Source of the DNA: a virus
Virus record (IMG/VR): IMGVR_UViG_3300043399_000848
Coordinates: 1-61,443 of that record
DNA length: 61,443 nt
Direction: 5' to 3' (one strand)
Part shown: piece by piece, positions 51,274-57,729 of the stretch
Layout of the letters: each line of letters begins with the position of its first letter
Numbering within the stretch: the stretch's first letter is position 1
Made by a program: the position numbers and the translations under genes
The notes under the pieces: generated by a model
Databases searched by the model: none
The model's input: the letters and a program-made list of their open reading frames with translations, nothing else
What the model was told of the DNA's origin: nothing

Positions 51274-51509
51274 GCCGGGCCGGGCCACGTCGGGGGTCTG
51301 TTCCGAAGAAGTTCGGAACAGATCAAACTTCGGAACACTGTAAGTCGTTGATTTTAAAGGAATGTTCCGAATGTTCCGAATGTTCCGAAGTTTTAGTGTC
51401 CGCACATGAGCTCCGCTCTGTTTTTTTCTGCGGGTGTCGTCATGCGGCGCAGAAAAAAATACGCATATAAGGCGGTCCAGCAACTTCGGAACTTCGGAAC
51501 ATTCGGAAC
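51233..51509. repeat. Iteron-like TTCGGAAC cluster; candidate replication origin
   Basis: Ten copies of TTCGGAAC (or its complement GTTCCGAA) are present. Forward copies begin at 51233, 51312, 51329, 51485, 51493 and 51502. Reverse copies begin at 51300, 51364, 51373 and 51382. Three reverse copies at 9-base spacing face three forward copies at 8-9-base spacing, making a large inverted repeat around an AT-rich hairpin. Clustered octamers plus AT-rich DNA next to the primase-helicase are hallmarks of an initiator-bound origin. No gene is seen in the 279-base gap. Confidence 0.7.
51421..51459. other. 12-bp perfect AT-rich hairpin at the centre of the iteron cluster
   Basis: TTTTTTTCTGCG (51421-51432) pairs with CGCAGAAAAAAA (51448-51459) around a 15-base loop. 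T residues are on the 5' arm and A residues on the 3' arm on either strand, the reverse of an intrinsic terminator. A DNA cruciform or unwinding element is therefore more likely. Confidence 0.75.
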
Positions 51510-51552
51510 AGGAACAAGACGTGACATGTAACCAATCGAGAAAGGTCCGCAC

Positions 51553-51873
51553 TTGAGGGAGTCCAAAGTCGAGTCGAGGCTGGTCCGGGATGTCTCCCGA
51601 TCGGGCGGTATCGCGGCCAAGCACGTCAGCCCCGGCCGAGCGGGAGACCCTGACCGCCTTGTGGTCATTCCGAGGAGGAGCCCGTGCCCCGTCTGCGGGT
51701 CGGCGTCGGTCGTCGGGCTGGTCGAGGTGAAGGCCCCCGGGCAGAGACCGAGGCCACTTCAGTCCCACCGGATTCGAGAATGGGAATCGGTTGGGATGCG
51801 GGTGGCTGTGGTCTCAGACTTTGAGCAGGTCGGACAGATTGTCAGACAATGGTCCGAGGAGGCTGCCCGATGA
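51553..51873 (+). CDS. VRR-NUC nuclease
   Basis: This is a 106-aa PD-(D/E)XK nuclease of the VRR-NUC type. The N-terminal Glu in ESKVESRLVRDV, GRAGDPDRLVV and VEVKAPGQRPRPLQ give the E, D and ExK residues. An inserted CPVCG knuckle may bind metal. The TTG start has AAAGG seven bases upstream. In phages this family commonly precedes an SNF2-like helicase, as here, and is thought to process branched replication or recombination intermediates. Confidence 0.85.
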   Translation: MRESKVESRLVRDVSRSGGIAAKHVSPGRAGDPDRLVVIPRRSPCPVCGSASVVGLVEVKAPGQRPRPLQSHRIREWESVGMRVAVVSDFEQVGQIVRQWSEEAAR

Positions 51874-53288
51874 CTGCGAGGGTGTGGACCCCACGCGAAG
51901 GCCAGGCAAAGGTCCTTGAGCGGATCAGGGGCGTCAGGAAGAAGGTCCTGACCCTGCCCACGGGAGAGGGCAAGACCGTCCTCGCGGCGACGTGGCTGGC
52001 AGAAGGCGTGCAGGACCTGACGGTGGGCCGGTGCCTGATCGTCGCGCCGAGGCTCGTGGCCACGAGCAGCTGGTCGGGACCGATATCGGTGTGGAACACG
52101 TGGGCCCACCTGGAATGGATGGCACCGGGCGTCAGGAGTATCCCTTTCGAGATGCTTGGCCTGAAACGCGGGACCGAAGGTCTCGAGTTTAGGGATAAGA
52201 GGCGGGCGAGGGGGGATATAGAGGGCCTCGGGGGATACATACACGTCTGCTCGTGGGAGGCTTTCCCGTGGGTCGTGAAGGCATTCGGCGGGAGCTGGCC
52301 GTACGACACACTGGTATTGGACGAGTCGTCTTTCATCAAGGACCACAAGAGCGAAAGGTCGAAAGCGGCGAGGCACGTGGTCAAGCGTTTGGGCAAGGTG
52401 GAGAATCTTCTGCTATTGACCGCGACACCGGCCTCTAATCATGAGGAGGCGATATATGCCCAGGTGGATCTGGTCGAGCCGGGAATACTCGGGAAGAGCC
52501 TGACCGAGTTCAGGAAGACCTGGTGCGAGGCGAAGGCCAAGGACTGGAGGAGCGGGCAGGTCTACAGCTGGCGGGTCAGGCCCGACCTCGCAGACGAGTT
52601 CGCAAAAGTCTGCGCGAGGGTCTGCGTGAGCCTCCCGAAGAGCCTGCGGGTGCCCCTGGTGGAGGTGCCGAGGTGGATCCAGCCCTCAGGACGCGCCAGG
52701 GAGGCCCTGGAGGCCCTGGAAAGGCATTCTTGCTGGGGTGACGTGGTCTGCCCGAATGCGGCCGTCGTGCATGCCCGCAAGAGGCAAGTCTGCACCGGCT
52801 TCGTCTACCGTGGCCAGGACGTCGATTCGGAGGCAGACCCGGTCGACGTGGACGAGGTCAAGATGGGAGAGCTTGAAGAGCTTCTGGAATCCATAGATAC
52901 CCCGGCCGTGATCGTGTATCAGTGGATTGAGGAGCTGAGGAGGCTGAAAGCCAAGCTGGGTAAGAGAATGGTCGAGATCAACCAGAAGGGTGCGATCGAG
53001 AGGTTTATATCGGGCGGGGTTAAGTATCTCGTTTTGAACCCTAAATCCGCCGGTCACGGGGTGGATGGTTTGCAGTTAGTCTCGAACGATATTGTCTGGG
53101 TCAGCGTCCCGGAAGACAGGGAATTGTATGACCAGACGAACGGGAGACTGCATCGCACCGGAACGAGGGCCAGCACGGTATATGTGCACGTGCTGATTGC
53201 GGCCGGCACCGTCGAGCAGGATATATGGGAGAGGGTATTACCGGCGAAGAAAGAAATGCAGGACAGGATTATCTCGGCAGCCCCATGA
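51870..53288 (+). CDS. SNF2-like DEAD/H-box helicase
   Basis: This is a 472-aa superfamily 2 translocase. Motif I is LPTGEGKT (about 30-37), motif II VLDESSF (about 154-160) and motif III LLTATP (about 191-196). The second RecA domain has NPKSAGHGVDGLQ and motif VI QTNGRLHRTG (about 425-434). The ATG overlaps the VRR-NUC stop. It probably remodels replication forks or drives branch migration with VRR-NUC. All ATPase motifs are intact. Confidence 0.9.
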   Translation: MTARVWTPREGQAKVLERIRGVRKKVLTLPTGEGKTVLAATWLAEGVQDLTVGRCLIVAPRLVATSSWSGPISVWNTWAHLEWMAPGVRSIPFEMLGLKRGTEGLEFRDKRRARGDIEGLGGYIHVCSWEAFPWVVKAFGGSWPYDTLVLDESSFIKDHKSERSKAARHVVKRLGKVENLLLLTATPASNHEEAIYAQVDLVEPGILGKSLTEFRKTWCEAKAKDWRSGQVYSWRVRPDLADEFAKVCARVCVSLPKSLRVPLVEVPRWIQPSGRAREALEALERHSCWGDVVCPNAAVVHARKRQVCTGFVYRGQDVDSEADPVDVDEVKMGELEELLESIDTPAVIVYQWIEELRRLKAKLGKRMVEINQKGAIERFISGGVKYLVLNPKSAGHGVDGLQLVSNDIVWVSVPEDRELYDQTNGRLHRTGTRASTVYVHVLIAAGTVEQDIWERVLPAKKEMQDRIISAAP

Positions 53289-53830
53289 AACGGTGCCTGT
53301 CTTGCGGCCTGGAGAAGGCCCGACACGAGTTCCACGCCAGCACGTCCGCCAGTGACGGGCTCCAGTCATGGTGCAGGCAGTGCAAGTCCGAAGCCGCGGC
53401 TCGATACCGAGAGCAGGACCCGCAGAGGCACGCCGAGAGGGTCAGGGCCTGGAGGCAGAGAAACCCTGACGCGAACAGGGAAAGCGTCAAGAGGTGGGCC
53501 CAGGGCAACAGGGAGAAGGTGGCCGCGAACAATGCCGCCCAGCGGCGGATACGAAGGGCGGCGCAGGCAGGCTGGAGGTCCTCGGAACTTGTGGCCCGAG
53601 TGTACCGACTTGCGCGTGCTCTTCGGTCCTGGGGGCTGCGGGTTGTCGTGGACCATTGGCTGCCCCTCAAGGGCAAGGACGTGTGCGGGCTGCACGTGCA
53701 GGACAACCTCGTGCTGATCGACGCCAGCTGCAACGGCCGAAAGAAGAACCACCGGCCGCCGGACACGCAGCCGCCTGCGATCGCAGTCCCACGGTCATTC
53801 CGGATGAGCATGTTCGGCTGCGGCCGCTGA
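53285..53830 (+). CDS. HNH endonuclease with N-terminal zinc finger
   Basis: This is a 181-aa protein. N-terminal CLSCG and WCRQCKS (about 4-31) form a four-Cys zinc ribbon. A basic Arg/Ala-rich helix follows (35-110). The HNH motif is VVDHWLPLKG, then VCGLHVQDNLVLI and CNGRKKNH. This arrangement resembles phage Holliday-junction or recombination endonucleases related to endonuclease VII. It is coupled to the helicase by ATGA overlap. It could resolve junctions, or be a free-standing homing nuclease, though operon context favours the former. Confidence 0.82.
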   Translation: MKRCLSCGLEKARHEFHASTSASDGLQSWCRQCKSEAAARYREQDPQRHAERVRAWRQRNPDANRESVKRWAQGNREKVAANNAAQRRIRRAAQAGWRSSELVARVYRLARALRSWGLRVVVDHWLPLKGKDVCGLHVQDNLVLIDASCNGRKKNHRPPDTQPPAIAVPRSFRMSMFGCGR

Positions 53831-53836
53831 CCGGGC

Positions 53837-53859
53837 AAAAGAAAAGCCCCCGTAGGGGC
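53837..53859 (-). terminator. Rho-independent terminator of the leftward accessory operon
   Basis: Read on the minus strand, GCCCC-TACG-GGGGC (53846-53859) is followed by TTTTCTTTT (53837-53845). It ends transcription coming from 56068 and also insulates the convergent rightward replication operon. Confidence 0.8.
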
Positions 53860-53882
53860 CCGCGGCAGACCGGGCGGCTGGT

Positions 53883-54206
53883 CTAGACAGGTCGGCCGGA
53901 GGCGATGTCGGAAATGTCCTTGTTGATCGACTGCATGAGCGCGAGCAGGTCGAGCTTCGGCACTTGGCAGATGCGGACCAGGATCACGTGACCCACTTGA
54001 GTCATGTAATCGCCGATCTTGCGCCCCCACTCGTCCTCGATGTCGTCGGCCGCCAGAGAGGCGCTGATGCCCGTCGAGCAGAGGGACACCATCAAGCCAA
54101 CCAGCTGCTTGGTCTGCTCGGCGTCGAGCTGCAGGCCCCCGTTGCGGGCCACGTAGGCGTCCAGGACCTCTTTGGCCCGGGGGAGGTCGTGATCGGTTAC
54201 TCGCAT
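53883..54206 (-). CDS. Accessory protein, unknown
   Basis: This is a 107-aa helical protein from ATG 54206; the longer upstream frame is Pro/Thr-rich shadow. Features are LDAYVARNGGLQLDAEQTKQL and a C-terminal LLALMQSINKDI helix. It is the last gene of the leftward accessory operon. No family is recognised. Confidence 0.6.
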   Translation of the reverse strand: MRVTDHDLPRAKEVLDAYVARNGGLQLDAEQTKQLVGLMVSLCSTGISASLAADDIEDEWGRKIGDYMTQVGHVILVRICQVPKLDLLALMQSINKDISDIASGRPV

Positions 54207-54207
54207 G

Positions 54208-54513
54208 TCAGTTGCTCCAATGGACGATGATGGCGCGCGTGGCGCCGTCGGGGGTTTCGTAGGTGTCGAAATGCGTCGTCCGGGTGTCGCGGCGGGTGGC
54301 CCAGTCACTGGCGTACTCATACCGGCCGGCGAACTTGGGGGTGGTCAGCCATTCGCCCGTGGCGCGGTCCGCCGCTACTGCGTACACAGGCAACATCCCG
54401 AGAGCGTCAGTCAGCGCAGCACGTGCGGATGCGAGCGCCTGCTGATGCTCGGGGTCCGGGTCGTCGGGGATCTGGTCGAGGGCCCACTGCAGGGCGTTGA
54501 TGAGGGCTTGCAT
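54208..54513 (-). CDS. Accessory protein, unknown
   Basis: This is a 101-aa protein. GGTGGGGG seven bases before ATG 54513 favours this start over GTG 54519. The N-terminal half is helical (MQALINALQWALDQIPDD) and the C-terminal half beta (RTTHFDTYETPDGATRAIIVHW). No motif is recognised. Confidence 0.6.
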   Translation of the reverse strand: MQALINALQWALDQIPDDPDPEHQQALASARAALTDALGMLPVYAVAADRATGEWLTTPKFAGRYEYASDWATRRDTRTTHFDTYETPDGATRAIIVHWSN

Positions 54514-54515
54514 GG

Positions 54516-54755
54516 TCACGCCCCCACCGGGCCGAGCAGCTGGTGCGACTCGGTCGCGTACCCTTCCGGGTCAGCCGCGACCAGCCGGCGAAGGATGGCC
54601 AACCGCTCTTCGGCGCGGGCCATTGAGGCGTGCGTGCTGTAGTCGTAGATCCGCCCCTGGCGGGCACGGGCGATGACGTACGAGCCCGTCTCGCGGGCGG
54701 AGCGGATGCCAGAGAGCAGCTGCTCCCGGGTTGCGATTTGTGCGGACGTGGGCAT
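54516..54755 (-). CDS. Accessory protein, unknown
   Basis: This is a 79-aa helical, basic protein with GGAG seven bases before ATG 54755. It contains SYVIARARQGRIYDYSTHASM, possibly a small beta-hairpin between helices. The ATG overlaps the stop of the tiny membrane gene (TAATG). Confidence 0.6.
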   Translation of the reverse strand: MPTSAQIATREQLLSGIRSARETGSYVIARARQGRIYDYSTHASMARAEERLAILRRLVAADPEGYATESHQLLGPVGA

Positions 54756-54868
54756 TAGATGACTCCGGTGATCATGAGAAGAACTGCGGCAGCTGCAACG
54801 GCGAGCAGCCACATGTCGGGGTCCCGGGCCAGCTCGGCCCAGGCGCGGGGGCGGCGGTCGTAGTCCAT
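54755..54868 (-). CDS. Tiny membrane protein (37 aa)
   Basis: ATG 54868 overlaps the upstream TGA (ATGA) and its TAA overlaps the next ATG. The product has a basic N-terminus (MDYDRRPRAWAEL) and a C-terminal transmembrane stretch (about 20-37, WLLAVAAAAVLLMITG). Strict coupling on both sides makes it a credible gene despite its size. Confidence 0.7.
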   Translation of the reverse strand: MDYDRRPRAWAELARDPDMWLLAVAAAAVLLMITGVI

Positions 54869-55107
54869 CACAGGGCCGCCTGAGGCAGGGTGTCGAGCTC
54901 GGCGACGGACAGGGCGGGCTCGGTCGGGCCCGGGGCGGGGGTCGGGTAAACCATCACGCCACGGGGGAAGGGCCAGCGGCCGCTGCGCTGCAGCGCGTTG
55001 ATTGCCATCAGGCGCGACTGCTCGTGCCGGTAGGCCTGGAGCGGGTCGAGGTTGAGCGTGGACTGCACGCGTTCGACGCGAGCGGGGTCGGGTACGGGGA
55101 GGAACAT
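54868..55107 (-). CDS. Accessory protein downstream of promoter P1
   Basis: This is a 79-aa protein with AGGAG seven bases before the ATG, first gene after promoter P1. An N-terminal helix (DPARVERVQSTLNLDPLQAY) precedes a Pro-rich segment. Function is unknown. Confidence 0.65.
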   Translation of the reverse strand: MFLPVPDPARVERVQSTLNLDPLQAYRHEQSRLMAINALQRSGRWPFPRGVMVYPTPAPGPTEPALSVAELDTLPQAAL

Positions 55108-55140
55108 GACTGATCTCCTGAGTGGCGTTGCGATGACTGG

Positions 55141-55169
55141 ATTATCGGCAGGACAGCCGGACTGGCCAG
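55141..55169 (-). promoter_or_regulatory. Leftward promoter P1 with CTGGCCAG repeats
   Basis: On the minus strand CTGGCC (-35, 55164-55169) and GATAAT (-10, 55141-55146) are exactly 17 bases apart, about 34 bases from ATG 55107. A palindrome CTGGCCAG overlaps the -35 and is repeated at 55188-55195, a likely operator pair. Nearly the same promoter occurs at 56102-56130. Confidence 0.7.
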
Positions 55170-55212
55170 TTGATTGTTTGAATCACACTGGCCAGCCGAT
55201 AGGCGCGTGCTA

Positions 55213-55680
55213 TCAGGCAGCAGACGCGCCGAGCGCTGCCAGCTGGGCCAGGTTGAAGGGCTGCGCCCGGTCCTCGGACTGGTCCCGGGTCGCGCCGGCC
55301 CAGGTGGGGGCCTTGCGGGGCGGGCAGAGCGGGCGGCCCTCGATCGTCAGGAACTGGGTCGGGTCGAATTCGCCCCAGGCGGCCGCGTCAGGCCCGATCA
55401 GCTCGCCGTGCCCGCGGCGGGCCTCGAAAACCCCGATCGCCTGCTGGCCCAGCTGCACGGCCAGAGCGTAGACGGCCGTGGCCTGGAGGCTGTCGATGCC
55501 CCACGCCGACGGGGAGCTGACTTGCGCGATCACGGTGCGCTCGGTGCTCGATTGCGCCACGCGGAGGGCCAGCAGGTTAAAGCCAAAGCGCTCCAGCGCT
55601 TGGACCGTCTCGGTCACGGTGTTCTCGGCGCCAGACGTGCCGACGGCCAAGCCGATGTTGGGGGTGATGGTGGGGGTCAT
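55213..55680 (-). CDS. Accessory protein, unknown
   Basis: This is a 155-aa alpha/beta protein with GGAG seven bases before ATG 55680. It contains GAENTVTETVQALERFGFNLLALRV and ATAVYALAVQLGQQAIGVFEA, consistent with a compact soluble domain. The 94 bases upstream show only GC-rich inverted sequence. No family is recognised. Confidence 0.6.
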   Translation of the reverse strand: MTPTITPNIGLAVGTSGAENTVTETVQALERFGFNLLALRVAQSSTERTVIAQVSSPSAWGIDSLQATAVYALAVQLGQQAIGVFEARRGHGELIGPDAAAWGEFDPTQFLTIEGRPLCPPRKAPTWAGATRDQSEDRAQPFNLAQLAALGASAA

Positions 55681-55774
55681 CTCGATCTCCTGCCCGGGGG
55701 CCGCCGGGCGGCGGAGTGTGCGGGGGCGACACTGGCCTGCCTCTGGGGCAAGCCGCTGCCGCCGCAGCGGGGGG

Positions 55775-56068
55775 TCATGCCGGGCAGCCGGCCATCCACC
55801 AGCGGGCGACCGTGATGGCCTGCTCGCGGTCCTCGGTGTAGTGGACGCGGTCGCCGTCGATGGCGACTTCGTAGGCGCGGAATTCGTCGCACCACAGCTC
55901 GGTGACGACGACGCGGTAGCCGCCGCCGCTGGTCATGCGGCCGATGACCCTCTGCCCCTGGTCGGCGGGGCAGTCGTCATGCCGCCGGTCACCGCGATCG
56001 AACCCGTCCCAGCGGCTGGAGCAAGGGGCGCTGTGGGCAAGGTGTTCTTCGTACTGGCTGCTGAACAT
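55775..56068 (-). CDS. Accessory protein downstream of promoter P2
   Basis: This is a 97-aa protein with GGAG seven bases before ATG 56068. The N-terminal part is His/Asp/Arg-rich with a Cys. The C-terminal part, RVVVTELWCDEFRAYEVAIDGD, then EQAITVARWWMAG, is a plausible small alpha/beta domain. It is first in the leftward accessory operon. Confidence 0.6.
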   Translation of the reverse strand: MFSSQYEEHLAHSAPCSSRWDGFDRGDRRHDDCPADQGQRVIGRMTSGGGYRVVVTELWCDEFRAYEVAIDGDRVHYTEDREQAITVARWWMAGCPA

Positions 56069-56101
56069 TTTCAATCTCCGGTTGCGTGCTTGGGAGACCT
56101 G

Positions 56102-56130
56102 ATTATCGGTAGGGCAGCCAGACTGGCCAA
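56102..56130 (-). promoter_or_regulatory. Leftward promoter P2, near-copy of P1
   Basis: TTGGCC (-35, 56125-56130) and GATAAT (-10, 56102-56107) are 17 bases apart on the minus strand. Over about 30 bases it matches P1 at nearly every position including the spacer, so the two are duplicated or co-regulated elements. Confidence 0.72.
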
Positions 56131-56334
56131 TTGTTTGTGGCTATCGCAAAAGCCGAAATCGATAGCGTACGTCTATGCCAGACACGCAATGCCATGCGCT
56201 TTTCACATTGCGGAATGCACCAGCTCAAGTTGTCTCGCATAGCGAGACGGGCGTTTCACAGGTTGAAATGTCGTTGACGGGCGTATCCGGCGACAATCAG
56301 ACTGTCGCGGGTCAATTTGCAATAGACAGTCACA
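56131..56334. other. Divergent control region between leftward accessory operon and packaging arm
   Basis: This is a 204-base non-coding stretch. It holds inverted repeats CTATCG/CGATAG (56141-56146, 56160-56165) and GTCTCGC-ATA-GCGAGAC (56232-56248), and GACA/TGTC around 56300-56314. These look like operator sites for divergent promoters. A rightward -35-like TTGACG lies near 56273, but no good -10 follows. A frame from 56175 is open but lacks a ribosome site. Confidence 0.5.
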
Positions 56335-56562
56335 ATGGACAACACTCCGAAGATACAAATCACCCCCGATGGCAGCGGGGGCTACGCGATCCAGGCCGGC
56401 GAGCAGACGGCCCAGGCGGCCGACCTGGACCAGCTCCTGGACATGATTCGCGACATGCTCGGTGGCGAAGAGTCGGCCGAGGACAGCTGGGAGGCCGAGG
56501 CAGCCGACCGTGGCGATGACGGCTACCGGCGCCCGACAGCCGGGCCGATGCGAGCTCTCTGA
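56335..56562 (+). CDS. Small acidic protein before the packaging genes
   Basis: This is a 75-aa acidic protein (PDGSGGYAIQAGEQTAQAADLDQLLDM). The ribosome site is weak. It is first of the rightward packaging arm. The function is unknown and the coding call rests on its clean, biased codons. Confidence 0.6.
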   Translation: MDNTPKIQITPDGSGGYAIQAGEQTAQAADLDQLLDMIRDMLGGEESAEDSWEAEAADRGDDGYRRPTAGPMRAL

Positions 56563-56653
56563 GCCCGCGTGCCTGAGATAGGACCCGAACCTTCTTCCGT
56601 TTTCCCAGGTAAACAGGCCCTCAATCATCGGGCCTGACACAGTGAGGACACAC

Positions 56654-56860
56654 ATGGCATCGCAAACGTACGCAACCGCCCCTTCCCGCAATCCCCATGT
56701 CGCGGCCGAGGGTTTCGGCAGTGGCGCAAAGCCGGGCAAGGTGCCGGTGCCGCAGGGCGGCGCAGTGATGGGCAAGGCCCCGGCCGGTGGCGACGGCGCC
56801 AAGGCCGGCACGCCGCGGGGCTTCGCGGGTGGCCTGATCGATGGCAAGGTCAAGGTCTGA
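56654..56860 (+). CDS. Small Gly/Lys-rich protein
   Basis: This is a 68-aa basic, Gly/Ala/Pro/Lys-rich and probably disordered protein. GAGGA six bases before ATG 56654 supports this start over GTG 56642. A hairpin AGGCCC/GGGCCT (56615-56635) precedes it. The following 153 bases, before the small terminase, contain G/C tracts and a GGGTCC direct repeat, and could hold the packaging site. Confidence 0.55.
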   Translation: MASQTYATAPSRNPHVAAEGFGSGAKPGKVPVPQGGAVMGKAPAGGDGAKAGTPRGFAGGLIDGKVKV

Positions 56861-57013
56861 CGAAGAAATGACCCCCCTCCCCCCTGTTCGATCGGGGCTG
56901 GCGGGTGGTTTCGGCCCCCCTATGCCCCCGCTTTGGGTCCCCGGCGCGCGGGTCCCATCCACTATGGGGGTGTGGCTCGGTCACAACACTCCGGAACTTA
57001 CTTCGGGGGCCTC

Positions 57014-57469
57014 ATGAGCGACATCGAGAACCGGCGCCGGCAGGGCTTTGCTGAGCTCGCGGGCGATGTCCCCCGCGAGTCGCGGCCGGAGGTCGATGGG
57101 TTCGAGCACATGTACGAGCCCCAGATCCGCCGGCCCAACAGGCAGGGCAAGCTCAACCTGCGGGCCGTTGTCGACGTGCTCGACAGCTACGGCCTGGACC
57201 CGATCGAAGAGCTGGCCAAGGTCCTCGTGGACAAGGAGCCGGCCCGGTCTCGCGATGGCGCACCGATCATCGACCCCGCGACGGGGCAGCCTGTGATGAA
57301 GCCGAAGCTCGACATCGAGACGCACGTCAAGCTGCTGACGGAGCTGGCCCAGTACACGCGGCCGAAGCTGAAGGCGGTGGAGATCACGAACAAGACGCCC
57401 GAGCTCAGTGACGAGCAGATCGAGCGTCGGCTGCAGGCGCTCATGGACCGGAATAAGGGAGCCAAGTGA
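57014..57469 (+). CDS. Small terminase subunit, putative
   Basis: This is a 151-aa protein from ATG 57014. A charged N-terminus is followed by a helical region with LRAVVDVLDSYGLDPIEELAKVL (a helix-turn-helix-like pair). Then comes ETHVKLLTELAQYTRPKLKAVE, a segment seen in small terminase-like proteins, and a C-terminal EQIERRLQALM helix. It lies two genes before the large terminase. The small subunit recognises viral DNA and starts packaging. The call is by synteny and pattern. Confidence 0.65.
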   Translation: MSDIENRRRQGFAELAGDVPRESRPEVDGFEHMYEPQIRRPNRQGKLNLRAVVDVLDSYGLDPIEELAKVLVDKEPARSRDGAPIIDPATGQPVMKPKLDIETHVKLLTELAQYTRPKLKAVEITNKTPELSDEQIERRLQALMDRNKGAK

Positions 57470-57729
57470 TGGAAACGATCAAGAAGCTCTGGGATTACGC
57501 GTGCATCACGTGGCTGTCCCTGACGCCCAAGGCTCAGATCACGGTCCTCGTGGCCCTGTTCATCATGTTCTTCGCAGGCGCCGTGCTGGCCCAGGGCAAG
57601 ACCTGGCAAGTTCTGGAGCACGCGTGTGACAAGTCCGGCGCCGTGAACACGCTGGTCATTGCCGTGGCCGAGCCCGGCTTCGTGCAGATCAGCTGGGACA
57701 ATTCGTCGGTCTGCGGCAAGGCGTCGTGA
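57469..57729 (+). CDS. Membrane protein between small and large terminase genes
   Basis: This is an 86-aa protein, ATG overlapping the upstream TGA (TGATG). One transmembrane segment at about 24-42 (ITVLVALFIMFFAGAVLA) is followed by a periplasmic-type domain with two Cys. Its stop overlaps the terminase GTG (GTGA). A membrane gene inside the packaging operon is unusual. It might be a host-envelope or lysis-timing protein. Confidence 0.7.
   Translation: METIKKLWDYACITWLSLTPKAQITVLVALFIMFFAGAVLAQGKTWQVLEHACDKSGAVNTLVIAVAEPGFVQISWDNSSVCGKAS

Noticed and set aside
51421-51459. Bidirectional intrinsic terminator after the primase gene
   Set aside because: The T-tract is on the 5' arm and the A-tract on the 3' arm in both readings, opposite to what termination needs.
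56175-56519. 114-codon forward frame in the divergent control region
   Set aside because: No ribosome site, overlaps a better-supported gene in another frame, and its second half is Arg/Gly-rich shadow.
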